Assembly: GCF_945952435.1 (NCBI RefSeq) | Contig: NZ_CAMFHZ010000007.1 | Span: 62,001-126,000, forward strand | Source of the DNA: an uncultured Microbacterium sp. | Lineage (GTDB): Bacteria > Actinomycetota > Actinomycetes > Actinomycetales > Microbacteriaceae | DNA: 64,000 nt | Reading direction: 5' to 3' | In this document: piece by piece, positions 25,602 through 32,964 of the stretch | Position numbering within the stretch: the first letter of the stretch is position 1 | How the letters are laid out: each line of letters opens with the position of its first letter | The notes under the pieces: generated by a model | The model's input: the letters and a program-made list of their open reading frames with translations, nothing else | Told to the model about the DNA's origin: nothing | The model's database searches: none | Position numbers and translations under genes: made by a program

Positions 25602-26561
25602 ATGGCGGATGGATCGGTTCCGGATTTCGGATCCCTCGAGCTCCTCGTCGCCGTGACGCGGACAGGATCGATCTCTGCCGCGGCTCGGGAGACCGGGGTG
25701 ACGCAGCAGTCCGCCTCGGCGCGGCTGCGCGCGGTCGAGCGGAGCCTCGGACTCTCGCTGTTCCACCGCGCACCCTCCGGCACCCGGCCGACCCTGGAGG
25801 GGGAGGTCGTCGCGTCCTGGGCGGACGACGTGCTCGCCGCGGTCGGGCGCTTCCACACCGCGACGCGCACGCTGCGTGGGGAGAGCACGGCGCGGCTGTC
25901 CGTCGCCGCGAGCCAGACCGTTGCGGCGCGGCTGCTGCCGCTCTGGCTCGTCGCCCTGCGCAGTCGGCAACTCGATGCGGGTCGCACGCCGACCGCCGTC
26001 CAGCTGCTCTCGGGCAACAGCGCGGAGGCGGAGGGAGTCGTGCGCGACGGCAGGGCCGACCTCGCCTTCATCGAGTCCTCCGAGATCCCGTCGGACCTGG
26101 GATCGGCGACCGTCGACCGGGACGAGCTGGTGCTCGTCGTGGCCCCGGGACACCCGTGGACGCGCCACGGCCCTCTGCCCTTCGACGACGCCGCGGCCGA
26201 GCCGCTCGTCGCGCGCGAGCAGGGCAGCGGCACCCGCCGTGCGTGGGAGGACGAGGTGCGCCGCCGCACGCACCGCGAGGCCGCGGAGCCGGCCGTCGTG
26301 CTCCCCACCACGGCGGCCGTGCGGTCGGCGGTCGCGAACGGGCTGGGGGCGGCCGTGATGAGCCGGCTCGAGGCGGCGGACGACATCCGGCTGGGCCGTC
26401 TGCGAGCGGTGCGGACGACGGGCGATCCCGTGGTCCGCCCGATCACGGCGCTCTGGCGCGGGGGCGCACGCGATATCCCGGTCGCGGGCCGGGAGCTCGT
26501 CGAGGTCGCGGTGCGGACCGCCGGGGAGCAGGCGGCGAAACGAGGGCGTCCGGCGCGGTAG
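25602..26561 (+). CDS. LysR-family transcriptional regulator
   Basis: 319-aa regulator. The N-terminal winged helix-turn-helix (about 8-65) reads GSISAAARETGVTQQSASARLRAVE. A LysR substrate-binding domain of the CysL/CbbR/YeiE type follows (about 95-300). It is transcribed away from the exporter gene and probably controls it through the palindrome in the gap. ATG 25602 is used because it lies just before the HTH. Confidence 0.88.
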   Translation: MADGSVPDFGSLELLVAVTRTGSISAAARETGVTQQSASARLRAVERSLGLSLFHRAPSGTRPTLEGEVVASWADDVLAAVGRFHTATRTLRGESTARLSVAASQTVAARLLPLWLVALRSRQLDAGRTPTAVQLLSGNSAEAEGVVRDGRADLAFIESSEIPSDLGSATVDRDELVLVVAPGHPWTRHGPLPFDDAAAEPLVAREQGSGTRRAWEDEVRRRTHREAAEPAVVLPTTAAVRSAVANGLGAAVMSRLEAADDIRLGRLRAVRTTGDPVVRPITALWRGGARDIPVAGRELVEVAVRTAGEQAAKRGRPAR

Positions 26562-26622
26562 TCTCACCAGGTCGCGACATCGCGGCCGTCCTGACCACGG
26601 TCGCGCGCCCGGAAGGAACCGC

Positions 26623-27912
26623 ATGCCTCTGCTCGTGCTCTTCGGTCTCGGCGCGGTGCTGCTCTGGTCTTTCGTCTCGCACCGGTTCGAGCGCTGGGGC
26701 GTCGCGGGCCCGGCGTTCCTGCTCGTGCTGGGAGCGGCGACGACCGTGTGGGACCTCTCGACGTATGCGACGGCGCTGGGCGCTCCGCTCACGGAGAAGA
26801 TCGTCGAGATCATCCTCTCGATCCTGCTCTTCGCCGACGCGACCGAGGTGCGCGGCGGGATCTTCGGCGGAGAGGGGAGGGTGACCGCCCGTCTCGTGCT
26901 CATCGCCCTGCCGCTCTCGCTCCTGCTGACCGGCATCGCGGCCTTCCTGCTGATCCCGGAGTCGTTCGTCGTGATCGGCGTGATCGCGTGCGTGATCATG
27001 CCGACCGACTTCGCCCCCGCGACACGGCTCCTGCGCTCCTCCCTCCTGCCGGAGCGGATCCGCTCCGTGCTGAACGTCGAGAGCGGGTACAACGACGGCC
27101 TCGTCTCGCCGATCTTCGGCATCGCGCTGCCGATCGCGATCGTGCTCGCCCCGGTGTGGCGCAAGGCCGTGGAGACGGGATCAGACACGGTCGACATCGA
27201 CGACAAGGATCTCGGACACAACGCGGAGAAGATGGCCGAGGCGTTCGTCAACGCTGTGCCCGCCACGGTGTGGGCGATCGTGATCGGCGTGGTGCTCGGC
27301 GGCCTGTGCGGACTGCTGCTGCGGATCGCGCGCGACCGCGGGTTCGCGAGCGAAGGGGGAGCCCGCTACGCCATGCTGCTGCTGCCGCTCATCGCCTACG
27401 GCGTCGCGACGATCCCGGCGATCGAGGCCAACGGCTTCGTGGCGGCGTTCGTCACCGGCCTCATCTATCGGGTCACCCGCACCCGCGGCATGGACGTGCG
27501 CGTCATCCCGCACCGTGAGCTGCTGCTCGTGGAGGAGGTCGGCACGCTCACCGCCAACCTGGTGTGGTTCATGCTCGGCGGCGCCGCGCTCCTCGCCTTC
27601 ACCGAGTCCTTCGACGGGCGGGTGCTGCTTCTCGCGCTGTTGGCGCTCACCCTGCTGCGATGGGGGCCCGTGTACCTGTCGCTCCTGCGCAGCTCCATCG
27701 GCCGGGCGGACCGGACGCGGATCGGACTGCTCGGTCCCCGCGGCACGGCGACGATCGTCTTCGGGCTGCTCGCGTACAACGCGCTCCCGGACGACGAGGG
27801 CGGTCTCGTGCTGCTCGCGATGGTGTACACGGTCGTGGGCAGCATCGTGCTGCACGGGGTCGTGGCACCGCTCGTGCTGCGCCGGATGAACCGCGCCGCG
27901 GTCACCGCCTGA
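26623..27912 (+). CDS. NhaP-type cation:proton antiporter (CPA1 family)
   Basis: 429-aa membrane antiporter with 11-12 predicted spans. The segment VLNVESGYNDGLVSPIFGIALP carries the conserved acidic residues of the ion-binding site in CPA antiporters (NDG). A cytosolic insertion (about 185-210) lies between spans. ATG is preceded by CCGGAAGGAACC. It would exchange Na+ or K+ for H+. No operon partner. Confidence 0.88.
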   Translation: MPLLVLFGLGAVLLWSFVSHRFERWGVAGPAFLLVLGAATTVWDLSTYATALGAPLTEKIVEIILSILLFADATEVRGGIFGGEGRVTARLVLIALPLSLLLTGIAAFLLIPESFVVIGVIACVIMPTDFAPATRLLRSSLLPERIRSVLNVESGYNDGLVSPIFGIALPIAIVLAPVWRKAVETGSDTVDIDDKDLGHNAEKMAEAFVNAVPATVWAIVIGVVLGGLCGLLLRIARDRGFASEGGARYAMLLLPLIAYGVATIPAIEANGFVAAFVTGLIYRVTRTRGMDVRVIPHRELLLVEEVGTLTANLVWFMLGGAALLAFTESFDGRVLLLALLALTLLRWGPVYLSLLRSSIGRADRTRIGLLGPRGTATIVFGLLAYNALPDDEGGLVLLAMVYTVVGSIVLHGVVAPLVLRRMNRAAVTA

Positions 27913-27951
27913 CGGCACTCCTCGCCGCGGGCGGGGTTCGCTGCCGACCGC

Positions 27952-28380
27952 TCAGTCCTGACCGTCCCGGCGCGTGTACGCCCCGCGGACGAGGGGCACG
28001 GGATCCGCATCGGCGGGCACGGCGCTGTCCAGTTCGAGCGCAAGGGCGTCGCCGGCCGCGCGCAGCCGCATCACCGTGCTGCCCCGTGCCGTCCGGCGGC
28101 AGAGCACGAGCGTGTCGTCGTCCCACTCCGCCGTCCCGGGGACGTCCGGCGTGAACCCGTACGTGTCGAACCACCAGAAGCCCGCGCCCGCGACGACGCC
28201 GTGGGCGACGAGCCGGCCGTCCTCGCGGAGCTCCACGTAGTCGAGGAGGATCCCGTCCGGGCCCGGCTCGATCGTGAGCGCGCCGTGGGCGGATCCGGCG
28301 TCCGTCCACGCGGTCGGGAAGACCTCCTCCGCGCCGGTCCATTCGCCGAGCAGGGAGACGAGTCGTCGATCGGGAGCCAT
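27952..28380 (-). CDS. Small beta-rich protein, DUF1579-like
   Basis: 142-aa soluble protein with an early LLGEWTGAEEVFPTAW motif, then alternating beta strands ending GAYTRRDGQD. The layout resembles DUF1579/lipocalin-like barrels. TAGGCT (28387-28392 on the minus strand) ends 6 nt before the ATG, supporting the start. Function unknown; no partner genes. Confidence 0.6.
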   Translation of the reverse strand: MAPDRRLVSLLGEWTGAEEVFPTAWTDAGSAHGALTIEPGPDGILLDYVELREDGRLVAHGVVAGAGFWWFDTYGFTPDVPGTAEWDDDTLVLCRRTARGSTVMRLRAAGDALALELDSAVPADADPVPLVRGAYTRRDGQD

Positions 28381-28536
28381 GCCCCGAGCCTAGGCGCGCA
28401 CGGGCGCGGAGCCGCCTGGTTCGCGGCGTGGCGATTGCGGATCCGGCGCGGACGGCGTACGAACGGAGAACGGGCATGTCCCGGAACGCGACCGATGTCG
28501 ATCGGAATACTGCTTCTCGAGGGGGAGGACACGAGC

Positions 28537-30012
28537 ATGAGCGAGTTCGCCGCGTCGGCCGATGAGCCGTCGATCTATGCCGACGACGAGGGGGGCGACG
28601 GCAAGCGCATCGTGCAGATCGCGACGGTCGCCGCGATGGGAGGTCTGCTCTTCGGCTACGACAGCGCGGTCATCAACGGCGCGGTCGCCTCGATCAAGAC
28701 GGCCTTCGGCGTCAACGACGCGGTCCTCGGCTTCGCGGTCGCGTCCGCGCTGCTCGGCGCGGCCGTCGGCGCGATGACGGCGGGGCGCCTCGCCGATCGG
28801 ATCGGCCGGGTACGGGTCATGCAGATCGCGGCCGTGCTCTTCCTCGTCAGCGCGATCGTGACGGGGCTCGCGCCCGAGCTGTGGACGCTCGTGATCTTCC
28901 GTGTGGTGGGCGGCGTCGCGATCGGGATGGCCTCGGTGATCGCGCCCGCCTACATCGCGGAGACCTCGCCCGCGCGGATCCGTGGACGGCTGGGATCGCT
29001 GCAGCAGATGGCGATCGTGCTGGGCATCTTCCTGTCCCTGCTCGTGGACTGGCTGCTCGCGACGGCCGCCGGCGGCGCCGACAAGACGCTCTGGCTGGGC
29101 CTGCCCGCCTGGCGGTGGATGTTCCTGGCGATGGCGATTCCGTCGATCCTCTACGGCGTGCTGTCGGCGACGATCCCCGAGTCGCCGCGCTACCTCATCG
29201 CCCAGCACCGGATCCCCGAGGCGCGCAAGGTGCTCGCGATGCTGCTCGGCGAGAAGAACCTCGAGATCACGATCGGCCGGATCCACGACAGCATCGACCA
29301 CGAGAACAAGCCGAGCTGGCGCGACATGCGCAAGCCCGGAGGCGGGGTCTATGCGATCGTCTGGGTGGGTCTGCTGCTGTCGGTCTTCCAGCAGGGCGTC
29401 GGCATCAACGTGATCTTCTACTACTCGAACATCCTCTGGGAGGCGGTCGGCTTCCCCGAGAGCGCGTCCTTCGGGATCAGCGTGTTCACGTCCGTGGTCA
29501 ACATCGCCACCACGGTCGCGGCGATCCTGCTCGTGGATCGGGTCGGTCGCAAGCCGCTGCTCATGGTCGGTTCGAGCGGGATGATCGTGACGCTCGCGAC
29601 GATGGCGATCTGCTTCGGCACGGCTCCGCTGAACGCCCAAGGCGATCCGCAGCTCGTCGGCGCCGCGGGCCCCATCGCCCTCGTCGCCGCGAACCTCTTC
29701 GTCGTCTTCTTCGGGATGAGCTGGGGGCCGGTGGTCTGGGTGCTGCTCGGCGAGATGTTCCCCAACCGGTTCCGCGCCGCGGCGCTCTCGCTCGCCGCGG
29801 CGGGTCAGTGGGCGGCGAACTGGCTGATCACGGTGACGTTCCCGCCCCTGAAGAGCCTGTCCCTCGGCCTCGCCTACAGCCTCTACGCGACGTTCGCGCT
29901 GCTTTCGCTGCTCTTCGTCTGGAAGTTCGTGAAGGAGACCAAGGGCATGTCGCTCGAGGAGATGGACGCGGCGACTGGAGTGGTCCCGCTGCACCACGAG
30001 GAGCGTGCGTGA
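28537..30012 (+). CDS. Sugar porter MFS transporter
   Basis: 491-aa major facilitator of the sugar-porter family with twelve spans. Family signatures include GRLADRIGRVRV (loop 2-3), PESPRYLIAQHR after span 6, and VKETKGMSLEEM at the C-terminus in place of PETKG. ATG 28537 was chosen because a strong GGGGGAGGA site precedes it. Likely a proton-coupled hexose, pentose or polyol importer; substrate unknown. Confidence 0.9.
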   Translation: MSEFAASADEPSIYADDEGGDGKRIVQIATVAAMGGLLFGYDSAVINGAVASIKTAFGVNDAVLGFAVASALLGAAVGAMTAGRLADRIGRVRVMQIAAVLFLVSAIVTGLAPELWTLVIFRVVGGVAIGMASVIAPAYIAETSPARIRGRLGSLQQMAIVLGIFLSLLVDWLLATAAGGADKTLWLGLPAWRWMFLAMAIPSILYGVLSATIPESPRYLIAQHRIPEARKVLAMLLGEKNLEITIGRIHDSIDHENKPSWRDMRKPGGGVYAIVWVGLLLSVFQQGVGINVIFYYSNILWEAVGFPESASFGISVFTSVVNIATTVAAILLVDRVGRKPLLMVGSSGMIVTLATMAICFGTAPLNAQGDPQLVGAAGPIALVAANLFVVFFGMSWGPVVWVLLGEMFPNRFRAAALSLAAAGQWAANWLITVTFPPLKSLSLGLAYSLYATFALLSLLFVWKFVKETKGMSLEEMDAATGVVPLHHEERA

Positions 30013-30022
30013 GAAGGCGCGT

Positions 30023-30577
30023 TCACGCGCCCGCGGGGCGCTCGACGTCCCGTCGCGCCGACCACTCGTCGCGGAGCAGGCCCATCCGCACGACGTCCTC
30101 GTAGCCGCCGCGCGACCAGGCGTGCGCGCGCTGGCGTCCCTCGACCACGAACCCCGCCTTCTCGTAGGAGCGGATCGCGGCCGCGTTCGATCCGAGCACT
30201 TCGAGGTGCACGCGTCGCAGGTTCGCGCGGACGAAGGCGAACTCCACGATCTGCCGCATCGCCTCCGTGCCGACCCCCTGCCCCCGGGCCGACGCGATCA
30301 GCGCGATCCCGACCTCTCCGTGGTGGGCGAAGTCGTCGATGTCGAAGAGGTTGATCGTGCCGACGGGGGCGCCGTCGACGTCGATCACGAAGGCGATGCC
30401 GCCGTTCGGATCGGCCTCCCGTTCGCGGATGCGTGCCAGCCAGGGCTCCTTCGCCATCGGTGCGGGGCGGCGGGGGCTGCGCTGCTCCCAGGAGTCCAGG
30501 TCGGACGCGAGGGCGAACAGCGTGTCGAGGTCGGCGTCGGTGCGGGCGCGGAGCGTGACGGTGGGGCGGGACGGCAT
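30023..30577 (-). CDS. GNAT-family N-acetyltransferase
   Basis: 184-aa acyl-CoA-dependent acetyltransferase of the RimJ/RimL-like group. The acetyl-CoA pyrophosphate-binding motif A is SARGQGVGTEAMRQI, followed by RVHLEVLGSNAAAIRSYEKAGF. TAGCGT lies 6 nt upstream of the ATG on this strand. Substrate unknown. It converges on the MFS gene with a 10-nt gap. Confidence 0.88.
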   Translation of the reverse strand: MPSRPTVTLRARTDADLDTLFALASDLDSWEQRSPRRPAPMAKEPWLARIREREADPNGGIAFVIDVDGAPVGTINLFDIDDFAHHGEVGIALIASARGQGVGTEAMRQIVEFAFVRANLRRVHLEVLGSNAAAIRSYEKAGFVVEGRQRAHAWSRGGYEDVVRMGLLRDEWSARRDVERPAGA

Positions 30578-30609
30578 GCGGCCACGCTACCCTCGGGCGC
30601 TGACGTCGG

Positions 30610-30867
30610 TCAGTCGGTGCCCTCCGCGGAGTCGGTGGCGGTGCCCTCCGCGGCCGCTTCTCGTCCCGCGGGTTCGACCGGCTCCGCGGGGACGACGCCG
30701 ATCCCCGTCGCCTCGTGGCTCGGCTCCGGATCGTGCGGGCGGGCCGCCTTCGGCTCCTCTCCGGGCTCCTTCTCGGTGCTCGGGCGGGTCAGTTCCTCGT
30801 CGGCGGGCATGCCGTCGTCGTCCTGCCGGTCGTCCTGCGGTGCGGCGGTGCCTGGTGCGTCGGTCAT
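30610..30867 (-). CDS. Small acidic disordered protein
   Basis: 85-aa protein, rich in Asp, Glu, Pro and Ala, with no predicted fold. ATG 30867 has a GGAGAG ribosome binding site at good spacing; an upstream in-frame ATG (30906) lacks one. Coding status is supported by the RBS and codon pattern only. Function unknown. Confidence 0.5.
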   Translation of the reverse strand: MTDAPGTAAPQDDRQDDDGMPADEELTRPSTEKEPGEEPKAARPHDPEPSHEATGIGVVPAEPVEPAGREAAAEGTATDSAEGTD

Positions 30868-30980
30868 GGTCTCTCCTCGTCGTGCGGCTGATCCGAAGGC
30901 TCTCACGGGCGGTCCTCCGCGGCGAGGGGGTTGACGAGCGCGCCGAGCCGTCGCAGGGAGGGCCGACGTAGGCTCGGTTC

Positions 30981-31937
30981 ATGAGAGCGATCGCGATCCA
31001 GGACGGCCGGCTGGTCGAGGAGATCAGGCCGGATCCGGTGGCCGGTCCCGGCGAGGTGGTCGTGGAGGTCGCGGCCGCCGGGGTCAACCGCGCCGACCTC
31101 CTGCAGCGGGCCGGCAACTACCCGCCCCCTCCCGGCGCCTCGGACGTGCCCGGGTTGGAGGTGAGCGGTCGCGTGATCGCGCTCGGTGCCGGCGTCGAGG
31201 GCGTGCGGGTGGGCGATCGGGTCTGCGCTCTGCTCGCCGGCGGCGGGTATGCGGAGCGCGTGGCGGTTCCCGCGACCCAGCTCCTGCCGGTACCGGAGTC
31301 GATGGACCTCGTCGATGCCGCGGGGCTCCCGGAGGCGGTGTGCACTGTCTGGTCGAACGTGTTCCTGACCGGGCGCCTCGAACGCGGAGAGCTGCTGCTG
31401 ATCCACGGCGGATCCAGTGGGATCGGCACGATCGGGATCCAGCTCGCCCGCGCGCTCGGGTCGCGGGTCGCGGTGACGGCGGGGTCCGCGGAGAAGCTCG
31501 CGCTCTGCGCCGAGCTCGGCGCGGAGATCCTCATCGACTATCACGATCAGGACTTCGTCGCCGTGGTGCGCGATGCGGGCGGCGCCGACGTGATCCTCGA
31601 CGTCATGGGCGCCGTATACCTCGACCGCAACGTGCAGGCCCTCGCTCTGGACGGGCGCCTGTCGATCATCGGCATGCAGGGAGGGTCCAGGGGCGAGCTG
31701 GACATCGGAGCGCTGATGGCGCGACGGGGCACCGTCTTCGCTCAGGGCCTGCGTGGCCGATCCCGGGACGACAAGGCCGGGATCGTGGGCGACGTGCGCG
31801 AGCGCGCCTGGCCGCTCGTCGAGGCGGGATCGGTGCGCCCGTTGATCTCCGCGCGGTTCCCGCTCGCCGAGGCGGACGCCGCGGTGGCGAGCCTCGACGA
31901 CCGGGGGCATCGCGGCAAGGTGCTGCTGATCCCCTGA
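30981..31937 (+). CDS. NAD(P)H:quinone oxidoreductase, zinc-less MDR type (PIG3/QOR-like)
   Basis: 318-aa medium-chain dehydrogenase/reductase. The N-terminal GroES-like domain has GVNRADLLQRAGNYPPPPG, typical of the PIG3/QOR2 group. The Rossmann fold is LLIHGGSSGIGTIGIQLA. There are no catalytic or structural zinc cysteines. TAGGCT (30969-30974) is exactly 6 nt before the ATG, so a leaderless message is likely. Probable role: one-electron or two-electron reduction of quinones. Confidence 0.88.
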   Translation: MRAIAIQDGRLVEEIRPDPVAGPGEVVVEVAAAGVNRADLLQRAGNYPPPPGASDVPGLEVSGRVIALGAGVEGVRVGDRVCALLAGGGYAERVAVPATQLLPVPESMDLVDAAGLPEAVCTVWSNVFLTGRLERGELLLIHGGSSGIGTIGIQLARALGSRVAVTAGSAEKLALCAELGAEILIDYHDQDFVAVVRDAGGADVILDVMGAVYLDRNVQALALDGRLSIIGMQGGSRGELDIGALMARRGTVFAQGLRGRSRDDKAGIVGDVRERAWPLVEAGSVRPLISARFPLAEADAAVASLDDRGHRGKVLLIP

Positions 31938-32053
31938 GCAGCGCGGGAGGGGGAGGGCGATCGGATCGCGCGGTGCGCCTTGCCGAACGGATCCCGTCGG
32001 ACGTAGCCTGCGGAGGCAGCACGATGCACGCCGGAACGATCGAGGAGGACGAT

Positions 32054-32215
32054 ATGGGACGCGACGAGGAACCGATCGCGGAGGAGCCTCTCGACGACGA
32101 GGTCACGGCGCCGTTCGACGACGAAGCCATCGAGGCGGAGCCGGACGACGATCCGATCGCGCACCCCGCCGAGGGCACGACGCTCGGCTTCGAAGGGTCG
32201 ATGGAAGGGCTCTGA
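32054..32215 (+). CDS. Small acidic protein, 53 aa
   Basis: Short protein starting MGRDEEPIAEEPLDDEV and ending GFEGSMEGL, with about one-third acidic residues. GAGGAGGA precedes the ATG at ideal spacing. A possible -10 (TAGCCT, 32004-32009) lies upstream. It resembles the acidic protein at 30610 in composition only. Function unknown. Confidence 0.55.
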   Translation: MGRDEEPIAEEPLDDEVTAPFDDEAIEAEPDDDPIAHPAEGTTLGFEGSMEGL

Positions 32216-32223
32216 TCCGCGAC

Positions 32224-32355
32224 ATGGAACAGCTTCGCGTTGAACCTCAACAACGCGATCAGCCGCTGTTCCTTGCATGGTTGATCATGTGTGTGCCAAA
32301 TGTGATCGTGGGCATCATAAGCGCCGCGATCATCAACCACGCATTGAGCAAGTAA
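32224..32355 (+). CDS. Candidate 43-aa membrane peptide
   Basis: The ORF from ATG 32224 to TAA 32355 encodes a 13-residue hydrophilic N-terminus (MEQLRVEPQQRDQ), then one hydrophobic helix from about residue 14 to 38 (PLFLAWLIMCVPNVIVGIIS and onward), ending NHALSK. It begins 9 nt after the acidic gene's stop. Codon use is clearly less GC-rich than its neighbours. A strong terminator-like hairpin follows 4 nt after the stop. No good ribosome binding site is seen, so translation would depend on coupling to the upstream gene. Function unknown; small single-span peptides may regulate membrane proteins or be toxic. Confidence 0.45.
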   Translation: MEQLRVEPQQRDQPLFLAWLIMCVPNVIVGIISAAIINHALSK

Positions 32356-32358
32356 CAG

Positions 32359-32408
32359 CAAGAGGCCCAGGGCTGCGGAACCTCATCGATTCTGGGCCTT
32401 GGCTCTTG
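32359..32408 (+). terminator. Probable terminator after the 43-aa peptide
   Basis: CAAGAGGCCCAG (32359-32370) pairs with CTGGGCC (32392-32398) and CTCTTG (32403-32408), with a small bulge between the two right-hand blocks. It is followed by TTGTT. It fits an operon end for the two small genes upstream. Confidence 0.6.
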
Positions 32409-32693
32409 TTGTCCTCGACCATGCCCAGAGTCCTCCCCAGACCCCGGTCCGAGTTCTTGCCCCGCTCGCGGCGTCGCCACCGAGGGGGTCACGTCTGCGT
32501 CTCGAAGCATGTCGACAGCAGCCCGGGCGAGTGGCGGGGCCTCTCGAAGGGTGAGCTTGTAGGACTGACGCCATCAGGGTCAGGCCGGAAGCCGCCCCGA
32601 ACCGGCGGACACCTGGCCGATCGACGGCATCCCGGCGGGAGCTTCAGTCTGGAGTAGCTCCAGGATGTCCGGGATAGCTGTGGAACTCACGTG
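32409..32693. other. Gene-free stretch between the small-protein operon and tRNA-Gly
   Basis: About 285 bp with no convincing gene on either strand. Base composition is more even than elsewhere. Short open frames exist but lack ribosome binding sites. No duplicated tRNA 3' end (attachment site) was found here. Confidence 0.5.
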
Positions 32694-32767
32694 TGGAGGG
32701 GCTGACGGGAATCGAACCCGCGCTGTCTGCTTGGGAAGCAGAAGTTCTGCCATTGAACTACAGCCCC
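32694..32767 (-). tRNA. tRNA-Gly (anticodon CCC)
   Basis: Read on the minus strand, acceptor GGGGCTG pairs with CAGCCCC. The anticodon arm is TCTGC-TTCCCAA-GCAGA, giving anticodon CCC for codon GGG, and the T-arm contains GGGTTCGATTCCC. The discriminator is T and the terminal CCA is encoded (positions 32696-32694). The mature part is 71 nt plus CCA. Confidence 0.93.
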
Positions 32768-32870
32768 GTGCGCCGAGCGGCGCCTGGCCAGCATAACAAA
32801 CGTGCGCGGCCTCGATGGCGACGTCCCCGCCGCAGGGCCGTCTTTGCCCGCTGCGGCACCGTGCGAAACG

Positions 32871-32940
32871 AATGTTGTCGCAAACATTGACGTGCGAACC
32901 CGGCCTGTATCACAATCTAAGGCAAGGCGTTTGCGCAAAC
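32871..32940 (+). promoter_or_regulatory. Promoter of the secreted lectin gene with two LacI-type operators
   Basis: Operator 1 (32871-32888) has half-sites AATGTT and AACATT around GTCGCA. Operator 2 (32929-32940) is the perfect palindrome GTTTGCGCAAAC. Both contain CGCAAACATT. A -35 TTGACG (32887-32892) and -10 CACAAT (32911-32916) with 18-bp spacing lie between them, so a bound repressor would block RNA polymerase. The LacI-family gene at 35288-36307 is the obvious candidate. Confidence 0.72.
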
Positions 32941-32964
32941 ATTCGAAGACGAGTGGAGAAAGAC

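Noticed and set aside
32259..32510. Minus-strand open frame of 83 codons overlapping the 43-aa peptide
   Set aside because: It runs through the terminator hairpin and has no ribosome binding site; the plus-strand peptide fits the context better.
32409..32767. Possible integration site at tRNA-Gly
   Set aside because: No duplicate of the tRNA 3' end was found in the window and no integrase or phage genes are present.
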